From: Actinostola sp. cb2023
Taxonomy: Eukaryota > Cnidaria > Anthozoa > Actiniaria > Actinostolidae
Direction: 5' to 3'
DNA length: 64,000 nucleotides
NCBI GenBank assembly: GCA_033675265.1
Contig: JAUJYZ010000245.1
Location: forward strand, 709,001-773,000
Shown here: positions 33,566-44,904 of the stretch, one piece after another
Layout: the number at the start of each line of letters is the position of its first letter
Numbering within the stretch: the first letter of the stretch is position 1
The notes under the pieces: generated by a model
Databases searched by the model: none
The model's input: the letters and a program-made list of their open reading frames with translations, nothing else
Told to the model about the DNA's origin: nothing
Translations under genes and position numbers: made by a program

Positions 33566-34684
33566 TTATCGGCGAGAGATCATTACTCGTACAACGTATT
33601 TCCTCTTTCGTTGGTTATGAGCATGATTATCGTCAGGGACGGTTTTGAAAATCGTTGATAGAGTAGGTTGCTTGCTCCCTCGGAAGCAACTACGTCTAAT
33701 TGTTGATATCGCGTCCATGTAGCCGATGCGAAACTGTCTATTCAGCGCTCCGTATAGGAGTGGGTTCATCATGCTGTTCGCTAATACTAGAAGCACAAGG
33801 AACTTCTTGACAGCAATGGGACTTTGCACCCCAAAGACGGATAATATGAGATACGTGCTGTACGGCATAACACAGATGAAGTAAGCAAAGATGACCACGA
33901 CCAGCATGCGGATTACACGCTTGTTGCGGCGTCGAATATGCGCGGATGCCCGGTGGTTGCAAGACCTAAGTTGGTTATTACGCATCTTTGCTACGATTCG
34001 CATGTACATCATCAACATCATCACCAACGGAAACGCGAACTGAATCACAAATAATAACAAAAAATAAAGCTGTTCAAACAACAGCGAGGGCCACGAGTCC
34101 GAACACACGATCTTTCCTTGTTTCGTCACCACTGTCATGAACGTATTCAGTGGCAAAGTCACTACGAATGACACGATCCAAATAGAAATTACAGCCAGCT
34201 TAAGTTGTAAACGCGTTACTTTTCTCCTTAGAGGATGGACGACTGCGTGATACCTTTCCACGCTAACAGCCATCAAAAACGCGGAAGACGCGGTCGTGAA
34301 AGTGAACGTCAACGGTGGGATGATTTTGCAGAGCGCAAAGCCAAACGGCCACTGGTAGCCATTTTCCTGGTACGCCAACCTAAAGGGCAGGTTGATGGTA
34401 ACCACTGCTAGGTCAGCTATAGCTAAGTTAGCCAAAAAATAATTGTACCTCGCACGCAGACGACGTTTTGCCACTAGCCACACAACGAGAGAATTCCCGA
34501 TAGTCCCTACGATAAAGACTACAGTGTAGCACAGAAGTTTAAATATCCTCAATCCCTCGGATTCCACATTCCCCGCACTGATGTTCGTGGCGTTTGAACA
34601 TAAAGTTCCAAATCCGTAGCCTCCGCGGCCTTGAATTGAAGGTACATCGAAGCTCACATTGCCTCGAGCTGAATTACAGGCCAT
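33566..34684 (-). CDS. Intronless class A (rhodopsin-like) GPCR, 372 aa
   Basis: Seven hydrophobic segments lie at about 48-72, 80-103, 118-140, 162-184, 204-228, 257-284 and 294-313. Diagnostic residues are GN (N64) in TM1, LAIAD (D91) in TM2, Cys119 and Cys194 for the extracellular disulphide, ERY (143-145) as the DRY variant, CVMP (271-274) in TM6 and NPLLY (307-311) as the NPxxY variant. The N-terminus has N-glycosylation sequons at N9, N31 and N34. The loop-3 and tail basic residues suit G-protein coupling. The ligand is unknown; the pattern suggests a peptide-type receptor, but invertebrate expansions of such receptors are large, so no name is given. The start at 34684 leaves a typical 47-residue N-terminus. 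Confidence 0.9.
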   Translation of the reverse strand: MACNSARGNVSFDVPSIQGRGGYGFGTLCSNATNISAGNVESEGLRIFKLLCYTVVFIVGTIGNSLVVWLVAKRRLRARYNYFLANLAIADLAVVTINLPFRLAYQENGYQWPFGFALCKIIPPLTFTFTTASSAFLMAVSVERYHAVVHPLRRKVTRLQLKLAVISIWIVSFVVTLPLNTFMTVVTKQGKIVCSDSWPSLLFEQLYFLLLFVIQFAFPLVMMLMMYMRIVAKMRNNQLRSCNHRASAHIRRRNKRVIRMLVVVIFAYFICVMPYSTYLILSVFGVQSPIAVKKFLVLLVLANSMMNPLLYGALNRQFRIGYMDAISTIRRSCFRGSKQPTLSTIFKTVPDDNHAHNQRKRKYVVRVMISRR

Positions 34685-36059
34685 AGCTAGGTATGCGTCG
34701 GCGGTTTATGAATACAAAATTGAGAAAGCGATTCCCCGTCTGGTCTTCAAATATCACCAACCAAGTTGACTTGTATAGTCAAGCGACTGAGCTGTGAACC
34801 CCTTAGTGTTCCAACGAACTCAGTAAATGATAAGCCTTGTGGTTGCTCTCAGTTTGCCCCGCCGCGGGGAATGAATAGTTTGCGTGTTTTTCACAATCAG
34901 TCGATCCAAAATTCAATCAAACAGTTTACACGATGTCGCGAACCGAGTGATTATGCCATGGTGTCAACCCGCAACCTTTTTCGTTGGCGTTTTAGTCCTC
35001 AATCTGCTGTCTTAACTTTGATAATAGCAAGCACAAGATATGTTCCAATCTTTCGTCTGTATCTAATTCATGCGATTTCTTCGAGTGCTGACTAGTTTTC
35101 CATCGTCCATCACTGCTTGTGGCCCAACGATGCCGTTAGGTCTTTGATATTACGCTGAGTCCAAATCGAGCACGCACACTGCCAAGATGCTACGGTACGC
35201 AGTGACAAGCTTGTCTGTGATAACTTCCAAAGAGCCAATCCACGACCAGTCATGTAAATTAAAGCTGTTACTCCTCGAATGGGAACGACTAGACCATATC
35301 AGCGCCGCCAATGAGAGTCAACGTTAGAGACTGGTTTCTGCATCGGGTCATCTGTAAAATATTGATTGGCAAATCAAACGTCATACAGTGTTGTTATAAC
35401 AGTCAGAGCTCGTCAAGAAGGGGATGTTGCCCGGGGATGTTCCTGTAGAGAGATAAAAAACATTCGAGCCTAAAATCCAACTTGTTGAGTATTTTAAGCG
35501 CTGAGGATTTGCCAATGGACTTAGGTGAAGGAGAACATGAAAGGGAACCATATTGCCTTACAATAAAGTGTACAAGGCAGTAGTTATATGGGATTATAAC
35601 TGATCTACTACCGCGGCCGTTGAAAGACGTGTTGCGCTAACTAAAAAAGATCCTTTGAAAATTCACGCGGAAGGCTGGCTTGAGATAGACACAAACAATT
35701 CTAGCGCTTCGGGCAGAATTCCTTCAGGGTCATGCATGGTTTATTCCGAATTGAACAAAACCTCAAACTCGTATAGGAATGAATGCACTAAAATCTCGAA
35801 TGGAGTCAGATGGTGATTTGATGGAATAGCAAGCTGCAGAGATCCGAAACTCGCGTTTTGAATGGAATATCGAGTGAAGATCAACCCTTGTTCTTGTTTC
35901 AATTGGCTTCATTTGTCTCACTCGTGCAATTTTGGCATCACTCAATTCATTGATTCCATGCAAGCCTTTCTCTTCCTCGATCGACAAAACCGCGTATAAT
36001 TTTCTTAATTGAAAAAATACACTTTTAAAGACTTGGAAGTCAATGTTCGGTTACGAGTA
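34685..36059. other. GPCR upstream region, no other gene supported
   Basis: Should contain the GPCR promoter (minus strand). A minus-strand open stretch near 35763-36050 has mixed composition (LSIEEEKGLHGINELSDAKI...) but no good start or known motif. It is noted in the findings. Confidence 0.4.
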
Positions 36060-36064
36060 GTGGC

Positions 36065-36290
36065 TTTTAATGTTTATTTGAAATACAAAATATTGGAATT
36101 AAAGTTCAGTTAAAATCACTCTCGACTCGAGAGATCAAAAATATGTTTATTTGAAATACAAAATATTGAAATTAAAATTCTTTAAAATCACTCTCGACTT
36201 GAGAGATCAAAATATGTTTATTTGAAAAATAAAATATTGGAATTAAAGTTCAGTTAAAATCACTCGACTCGAGAGATCAAAAATAACATG
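36065..36290. repeat. Imperfect tandem repeat, ~80-bp unit, 3 copies
   Basis: Each copy has TTTGAAATACAAAATATTGG or a variant, AATTAAAGTTCAGTTAAAAT, and a TCGACTCGAGAGATCAAAA hairpin-like block. Copies differ by short indels. Confidence 0.8.
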
Positions 36291-37564
36291 TTTATAACAA
36301 AAATATGCACAGCTTTGTATCAACAATAACATTGCGAAGTTCATTCTTCAAAAACTAAATTGACAAAAAGGGATGGATGGGAATTGAGTCGATAGGAGAA
36401 AAAGAAGAGTATTACTGAAAGATACACTTGTAATGCTATGCGCGCACTAAAAACATCAGAAATGGTGATTAAGCTTAGATCGTTAACATTATGATCACCG
36501 ACAGATAAGCGTACATTCGTTCAGCGAGAATGTTTACTCCGTTATCACAAGCTACCGAAAATGGATTCGAATTGCGTCAATGCTCGATTTGGAACCAAAC
36601 AGAGGACGTACACATATTCTAGCAAACATAAACAATATCTTTGCTGTTATTCCATGAAAACAATCCATGGACGTAAATTGACTTCTGTCTGATTGATGAC
36701 CAATTCTAATAGAGGCTGTGACGTCGAATATGGCGGCTTAACTACAGCACTACCGCTTGTGGCTGTAGCGTACAATAGATATATAAAGATCCTGTGACGA
36801 TAGCTCAAGAACAAATACAACCATAGAAAAAATCAAACCAGACGCAATCAATCTGTCTTCTCGCGCAGAAAATGTAAGCGGCTCATTTATCTGTAAAAAA
36901 AATACGATGTACAGACACAAGTGTGGTATATAGGACGTGAGACTAGTAGAGATGACGACCGAGAATTGGGTGCCTTTTCTGTGAGATTTCATGGGCGTCA
37001 TGATTAAACCAACAAACTAACTTCTTCATAATGGTTGACGTTCACTTATTAAGTATTTCTATTCAATCTCCAGCTGTAGCAACACGGCTAATTATATTGA
37101 TTCTTTAATTCACATATGCATATATGGACACGATTAAGTTCATTTTAGCATAGCAAAATAAAGATGTTGTTATTGGTTACGACAACAATTTACACGTAAT
37201 TTTTTCACTTTATTTTAGTTTTCAACAAATGCTTTATACACATGCACACTTTGGTTCGTTTTGAGACCAAAGACAAAGGTGTTTTCGATGACATACATGT
37301 ATTTTTCATGTTTAATCTTTAAAAAACGTACTTATAATATTTATATTTATTTTATGAACAAATAATTTGTGAGTAAATGTAAACATGTTTTGCTTATCAT
37401 GAATAATCAATGAAGCTATTCCATAATATAAAGCTAAATTAATAGGTCAAAATGTTTACTAAACACTTGGAAAAGACTAGACAAAATATGAGTGAACTAT
37501 AAAATAATGTTTGAGAACGTTTTCCCCGCCATTTTGGTTTTCAGTAGTATAATTCTACGCGACG

Positions 37565-38012
37565 GTAAATACCATGAAAGAGGAGTTTGTACAGTTTGTA
37601 CGTGGTATTTACAGAATGAGCGGCCGTGTTGTATATGTGTTTAAACATTCTGTTGATATTATTGGATGGATTAGTTTAGCTGTGTTTGACAATTCGTGAA
37701 AAAAAATTCAGTTTACAAAAATACATATTTTTCCCTCCATTCTGGATCAGTTACATTGGAACTATTAAACAACCATGAACGAGGAGTTTGTACAGTTTGT
37801 ACATGTGTTTTAAAAACATTCTGTTGATATTATTGGATGGATTAGTTTAGCTGTGTTTGACAATATTCATGAAAAAAAGTTTTACCGAAACATAGATTTT
37901 TCCCCCCATTCGCGGGATTCTACATTAGAAGCTATTCTTAAACAACCATAAACGAGTTTGTTCATGTGTTCAAACATCCTGTTGATAGTATTGGATGGAT
38001 TAGTTTAGCTGT
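37565..38012. repeat. Direct repeat, ~170-200-bp unit, 3 copies
   Basis: GAGGAGTTTGTACAGTTTGT and ATTGGATGGATTAGTTTAGC recur in the same order in three successive blocks (about 37575, 37777 and 37945). Later copies have lost part of the unit. No coding potential. Confidence 0.8.
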
Positions 38013-39332
38013 GTTTGTACTCAGAAAAGACATTCACGATCAATCCCTGGGAAAAACTCCACTGACAAAAAGGAAAACAAAAATTGTAGATAAATTTCAG
38101 AAGTGCATATAAACATGGGTATAGACGGGATTTGTTCTCACTGACTAGAGTTATCAATATTGCAGTCATTTGCGACACTAGAGAGGAAGGTTTTGACATA
38201 ATTCATAGGAAAGGAAAAACAAGTACTTGAAAACTTGCGCCGCGAGAATGTAATTTGCATTTCACTTGTCTGTTCTACTCAGTGCAGAGTGAATCAGTTT
38301 AGCCTCAGTTGACAGTGCCTCGGGGAACTAGTCTAAATTTGGAAACTTATATCCGTTTCATCGATCTATGACGTTGCTTCTCCTGATAGTAACGGTATTT
38401 GCATCTCAGTTACATACATACATACATGGTTTATTTGTTTCTGCAGGTTTGTTTACATAACGCAAGAAAGTGAAAGTTTATTTAAGGACATTATAAAGTA
38501 GATGGCATTGCATGTTTCGTGATCCCCCTAGCTGCCGGTGCTCAATTTCCTCGTAAAGATATAAATGACATCTTTATGCAATGATGGCTTCAAAAGGATA
38601 CCAAATTAGCCGGTTTGATATGGACTCATAAATCTGTCAGAAAGACGGACAAATAACTGCCATTAAGCAACAACGGCTCTTCATAATCTCGGTAAACTAT
38701 AGTATAATACTTCTGTAAGTAATGTTCAACTCATTCACGACTCAATATTATTTATCATTTATTTTCAAGATTCGGTGTAAAAAACACATACAAGAAATTA
38801 GAAAAATATCAGAAACAAGATTTTGTAAATTCTTCAAAATGAACCTTCGACATCCATAGTTTTATACAGGTCTTCTCAAAATGAGCGTTATCTTATTATA
38901 CTCATTCACCCCGCCTAGTGTAGACTATTTGCAGGCTCCCGTTGTAATATAGGTAATGATAAGTGTATTAATAAAATTGTCGTTCCTGTTCTTAGTTCTA
39001 TTCACAATGGTGATTATGGAGAAGTGGCTTGAATGCTATACTTTTCATCAATAATCACGTACAATCAGACAGGTAGCAGCACTGCCCACAATTTCGGGTC
39101 GAAAACACACTGATTAATGAGACAAACTGGAGTTTGCGGTTAAATCGTTAAAACGAGATCAATGAATTACTTTGAGTTTGTAAAGAAAGTACGCCAAACT
39201 GAATCGTAATGAAAGGGATGTTTTTCAAATTTATTCAATTTCCTCACGGTATTTGAAACTTTCTAAACTGTGTGATGAATATATATATATCACTGCGGTA
39301 AAACAGCTAGAATTTCTCTCTTATTGTAAGAA
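38013..39332. other. Intergenic, nothing recognised
   Basis: AT-rich with CATACATACATA near 38415 and an ATATATAT run near 39280. No exon-like frames. Confidence 0.45.
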
Positions 39333-39693
39333 TGAGGGTTTATCATGTAATTTCAAAACTCGGACAAAAATATGATTATCATAGCTGGAAAGAGCTCGTT
39401 GAAATTAGTAAAAATGTGAAGTTTGGAAAAGATCGCTTCACAAATTGCGAACTGAGATATGAATTTTCAAAAATCGAAATTTTATATGAAAACCTTTGGA
39501 AATTTACGCTGGTAGGCAACAAAATCATACAAAATTTTGATTTTGAAAATTCATATCTTTGCAATTTGAATTGTGAAGCGATCTTTTCCAAACTTCACAT
39601 TTTTACTCATTTCAACGAGCTCTTTCCAGCTATGATAATCATTTTTTTGTCCTATGTCTCCTATAAGTTTTGAAATTACGTGATAAACCCTCA
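39333..39693. mobile_element. Palindromic MITE, 361 bp, family copy 3
   Basis: Ends TGAGGGTTTATC and GATAAACCCTCA, with arms matching the copies at 6264 and 19237, though with more indels in the centre. It is therefore the most diverged of the three. No matching target duplication was seen. Confidence 0.85.
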
Positions 39694-42600
39694 ATCATTA
39701 GTAACACTGTACTTTTCTGAAACACGTGAAAAATAAAATTCGAAAGAGAGAATTAAAGTGACAGCAAATTCAAACAAAAATAAATAAAACTTTTATCGAT
39801 ACAGCAATTGTTGTTGCCCTAAAAGTGAGACGGTCATTTAGAGCACTACTATTCAAGCAGTAAGAGTCGGTGGCTTTAATTTCGTCGGTTGCGCAGCCAT
39901 CTCATACGATAACAAATCGACTCTTCTGAAGTTGATTCCTGCATTTCCCAGAGCTTTAGCTGAATTGTAATACAAATTTCTCTAAATAAGATAAAGGATT
40001 TCGGCTAGAACAATAGCAAAATCCGGGTTTAAGAATTTATGCATTTTTGACCACGAAAACTCGAGATAAAGGAAGAGTGAGAATCCACCTTGTATTGGTT
40101 TCTCATGAATAGAAATCATATTAAAAAATCCCGCTAAGATTGCCATGTAATCGCGTTATAATCCCTAATCGGCAGTGTTATATACGCGTCTAGTTCTATT
40201 ATCGTAAAAAGATCAAACAAGTGTTTACTAACATAATTCGTTTACCGAACTACAGAACGAAATAACAAACAAATAGGAATTCATTTATCTTACCAAAGCG
40301 TACAATAAGATAATGTTTTGAATTTGAGTGCAGTCGTTATCAAGGAATAACTTGTGATAACACAGACGATGGGGAGAGGGGGTGGGGGTGGTCAAAATTA
40401 AACAAATGAAGCTAGTTTATTTACAAACGAAAGTATAAAGAAGACACCTAAAGTGGAAAAAAAACCCCGCCATATCTCAATTCTTTATCGGATTGCCAAT
40501 ATCATTTAAGCACCGATATTATCAAGGCATTACAATCCGCCAGAACGAATTTCAAAAGCATGCTTACTTTCATACTAGTTCATAGAAAGGATTTACTCTA
40601 GACAGACGCGCGCGCGCGCTCGCGACTTTTTGGCGGGAAATCATTAGCGTTGTCATGGCGACTTTACCTACATCACAGGATGTCGTAAATCGCTCCAACA
40701 TCCGAAATGATCAGAACTGGTTTTATTTTGAGTGATTTTCTTTGTAAATAGGGATAACAAACAGCACGTAAAGGATGTAAAAGAATAAAACTATACACGC
40801 TGGTATGAACTTTCAGTGTCTTTAAATATGACAGTAATTAAAGTGTAAATTTGTTTCTGGCCACGACAAGAGACTGACATTATATTGTCTCAGTATTTGT
40901 AAACTTTTTGCTTGAAGTCGAGAAAAGACGGAGATTCTAATGAAATTCCACCGTTAAGGAAATTGCAGGGATAAACTGAACAGCGAAGAACTTCTCTGAT
41001 GACAAGCGTTTTTAAAATTTAAATTACGTCCATAAAAAATTAAAGAAAAATTGCAACAATTTAAACGAGATTATTTTAGTTATTTAGTGGGCGTAGTATC
41101 TATACTACTAGCTCCAAGTACAAACTATTACAAGCAAAGTAAAATGTCTGCCTAAAACTGTTTTAGTGTTGCACAGTCATTTCCCTCGTTTATTTTTTTC
41201 AAATTTGAGGAAAACATAGCAATAAATAGTCATATAATCGGATCTAGTACATTCATATTTTCACTTTGGATTTACAACAATCTAATTTCACTTTTACCGG
41301 TCAAAACCCATCACAGATAACTCAGTACGCATCCAGCCTATTGGTTTTTGGCGCTCAATATACTCACTCGTGTTTGTAAAACAAATATCTTCAGTTAAAC
41401 AAATAAACATCGGTGTTTGCAGTTTTTTTACTCATTTTGAATAACTATCTAATACTTTAGAATGACAAACTGTAATCATTTGTGTTAAATGTCTTCATTG
41501 AGCACTAAAAATCGAGCGACTGGAAATGCTGGTCAAATATATATCAAAGAGGTGAAATTGTTAGTGTAAATTTGCGCAGATGTGTCGATTTTTTGTCGAC
41601 ATTTTAAATGTCCACGCATTTGAGAAAAGACTTGAAAGTAATCCCTTCAAATCTACCATTTTTTCAATAAAAGGGCTCGTTTTACTTTTCAAATTAGTGC
41701 ATAATATACGGTATTAAATTTTCACCTCAAATTCGCTTTCAACGGAAAAAAAACTCACCTAAGAAGCCGTCTTCGATCGGGTTTCAAACACTTCGGGATC
41801 ACAAGAGTAAAACTCAATAATCAAATAAGGGAAGACTTGACAATATTTACATAGCGTTAGTCACTGTTATCGCTGTAGATTAACCTACGTCAGTAGTGCC
41901 AATACAGTTAAATTACGACCAACTCTTGAGAACCTATTTATCTTTGAAGGAATATTACAATACAAAACCCCAAACAATATCAAAGGTGTGCCGGGCTTTT
42001 CTACGAAAAAAAACCCTGAGAAATTCCACTACGATTTCTCTATAATAAACTAGTTGATACTCATATGTTACTCGTGTATCTGTTCACGTTCGCTCGAGTG
42101 ATGGTTTTAATATATGACAAACGTCCCAGTTAGATGTAAACCGACGTATTCTTTATCAAATCAGGCGATAGAAAGTCTGTCAGGCCTGTCACGTCCGCGT
42201 ATCATACAGCTGACGTTTCACAACTTTTGATTTAGGAAGTTACATACTGACGATACGAAAAACATTTCTTATTAAATATACCTGAGAATTGTCTTGTCAT
42301 TTGAGACATTATTTCATGGCGAGACATGGTTTTGGTGAAAACGAAAAAAAAAAAAACGAAAAAAAAACACCCCAAAAATACACTAAATTAGCGTTAATTT
42401 CCCGAATATTTGCTTTGTCGTTGTCTTTTTAAGCTCGTTTCGTGACAGTTCCCCATTTCATTAACAGATTCGTGCAAAAATTCGATTTCTCCAAATTTTG
42501 TGCGGATGCTGGTATACTCGTTTAAACAAAAAAAATCATACTTGCAAAATAAGGCCGTCGATAAGTTAATCGTTTGTAACTATTCGCTGTACTATCAAGG

Positions 42601-43000
42601 AAGAACAAGACTGTCGGAAATGAATTCGGAAAAAGAGTGTAATGTTCAACTCAATTCAAGAAAGTCGAGTTTAAAAGGTTCTTTTGAAGAGAACTTACCG
42701 AATCCTGTGCCGCTATGGTAGTGCCGCTAGGGATTGTATCAATAACTACTCGCTGTTCGCACGTGTGCTGTAGATATCCTATTATTGTGTTGACGTCATC
42801 GATGTCTACTCTAACTATTAGAGCTGGTTCTTACGAAATCTAACAATACACGAGTCCATGTAGACTAAACTATCTTTTTAATTATGATATATGTCTCGTG
42901 CGCGTTTTGAAGCCAAATGACGTTTGTTACTCAGTGACAAAGGTGTCGAAATCGATGGGTGGAAACATCGCGCTAACATCACAAGGCCCTGGTCATTCAA
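39694..43000. other. 3.3 kb intergenic, nothing recognised
   Basis: No splice-bounded coding stretch, RNA gene or clear transposon. Contains a short (CG)n tract at about 40607-40623 next to TTTTTGGCGGGAAA, and A-rich runs near 42340. Confidence 0.45.
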
Positions 43001-44210
43001 GAGTGGCGGGATAGCGCTATGCCTTAGATAAATCCTTATGCAGTGGATAAGTTGATGCTGTTATCCAATACATTTATACACTGGATAGAGCTGTCCCTTA
43101 GATAAATCCTTATGCAGTGGATAAGTTGATGCTGTTATCCAATACATTTATACACTGGATAGAGCTGTCCCTTAGATAAATCCTTATGCAGTGGATAAGT
43201 TGATGCTGTTATCCAATACATTTATACACTGGATAGAGCTGTCCCTTAGATAAATCCTTATGCAGTGGATAAGTTGATGCTGTTATCCAATACATTTATA
43301 CACTGGATAGCGCTGTCCCTTAGATAAATCCTTATGCAGTGGATAAGTTGATGCTGTTATCCAATACATTTATACACTGGATAGAGCTGTCCCTTAGCTT
43401 ATGCAGTGGATAAGTTGATGCTCCCTGGATAGAGCTGTCCCTTAGATAAATCCTTATGCAGTGGATAAGTTGATGCTGTTATCCAATACATTTATACACT
43501 GGATAGAGCTGTCCCTTAGATAAATCCTTATGCAGTGGATAAGTTGATGCTGTTATCCAATACATTTATACACTGGATAGAGCTGTCCCTTAGATAAATC
43601 CTTATGCAGTGGATAAGTTGATGCTGTTATCCAATACATTTCTCCACTGGATAGCGCTGTCCCTTAGATAAATCCTTATGCAGTGGATAAGTTGATGCTG
43701 TTATCCAATACATTTATACACTGGATAGCGCTGTCCCTTAGATAAATCCTTATGCAGTGGATACGTTGATGCTGTTATCCAATACATTTCTCCACTGGAT
43801 AGCGCTGTCCCTTAGATAAATCCTTATGCAGTGGATAAGTTGATGCTGTTATCCAATACATTTATACACTGGATAGAGCTGTTCCTTAGATAAATCCTTA
43901 TGCAGTGGATAAGTTGATGCTGTTATCCAATACATTTATACACTGGATAGCGCTGTCCCTTAGATAAATCCTTATGCAGTGGATAAGTTGATGCTGTTAT
44001 CCAATACATTTATACACTGGATAGCGCTGTCCCTTAGATAAATCCTTATGCAGTGGATACGTTGATGCTGTTATCCAATACATTTCTCCACTGGATAGCG
44101 CTGTCCCTTAGATAAATCCTTATGCAGTGGATACTGAGTTGATGCTGTTATCCGCCACTACATTTATACACTGGATAAGGATTTGCCAGACGTGTAGCGC
44201 TATCCACTCT
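43001..44210. mobile_element. MITE-like element expanded internally into a 74-bp satellite
   Basis: The left end GAGTGGCGGGATAGCGCTAT and the right end TAGCGCTATCCACTCT are inverted. Between them lie about 16 copies of a 74-bp unit (CTTAGATAAATCCTTATGCA ... ACTGGATAGAGCTGTCC). Copies alternate GATAGAGCT, GATAGCGCT and TTTCTCCACT variants, showing block amplification; one copy near 43400 is deleted. Each unit has its own short hairpin (GGATAA ... TTATCC). No coding capacity. Confidence 0.8.
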
Positions 44211-44215
44211 ATGAA

Positions 44216-44491
44216 CAACGGGCCAACCGTCATTTTACCAATCATAACTCTGTGGGGGAGGGATAAGCACAAGTTTGTCGACTGCCATATAGCTGTAATT
44301 TCAATTATAAAACACGTCATACCTGGAAAACATTTTCAATTTCATCCATAGTCACTGTATTTTGAATATCCATATTCAAAATCGATACAAATAAGCTAAA
44401 CTTTGTTGTTTTTTCCCCTGCGTTTGTCAAAAATGTGTCTTGTGCCCTCCCCCACAGAGTTATGATTGGTAAAATGACGGTTGGCCCGTAT
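44216..44491. mobile_element. Foldback element, ~275 bp
   Basis: The arm ACGGGCCAACCGTCATTTTA (44219 on) through TCTGTGGGGGAGGG is repeated in reverse complement at 44440-44489. The outer parts are less similar. It abuts the satellite-bearing element at 43001-44210, whose right end is only a few bases away. Confidence 0.72.
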
Positions 44492-44579
44492 AGTAGCGAA
44501 GCTGATCAGTCCGCGGGTGAACTTTTCAGATTGGACGTATTTATTTGCGAATCTCGACAGGAAGAAGTGACGGGATAGG

Positions 44580-44774
44580 GCCATGTTTGGGCTGGATGTG
44601 TTGGATATTTATTGGACAAATAGTATCCAGTGAAAAATTCGTTGTGGAGTGATTTTCTGCTGATTTACGGCCTTTTGAACCAAAGCCACCGAGTCCGTAG
44701 ACTCCTACTTTGACGTCGTCTTTAGAGATGGGATTAAAATCACCTAAAAACACCACCAAATCACCAGGAAACAT
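44580..44774 (-). mobile_element. LINE endonuclease (EEP domain) remnant
   Basis: The minus-strand frame reads MFPGDLVVFLGDFNPISKDD VKVGVYGLGGFGSKGRKSAEN. The hydrophobic strand followed by GDFN, then a G-x-GLG segment and a polar helix, is the pattern of the endonuclease/exonuclease/phosphatase domain of non-LTR retrotransposons. Only about 60 residues match and no reverse transcriptase lies nearby, so it is a dead fragment. The family was not determined. Confidence 0.5.
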
Positions 44775-44904
44775 TCAAATATACAATAAAACACGAATAC
44801 ACAGGTAAACGAAGACAAATATTGCCATTTATCTTGAAAATTTTACGATTTAAATCTCACATACATTCTCTGTATTCTCTGTCAACAAGAGCTTGGGCTA
44901 CCTG

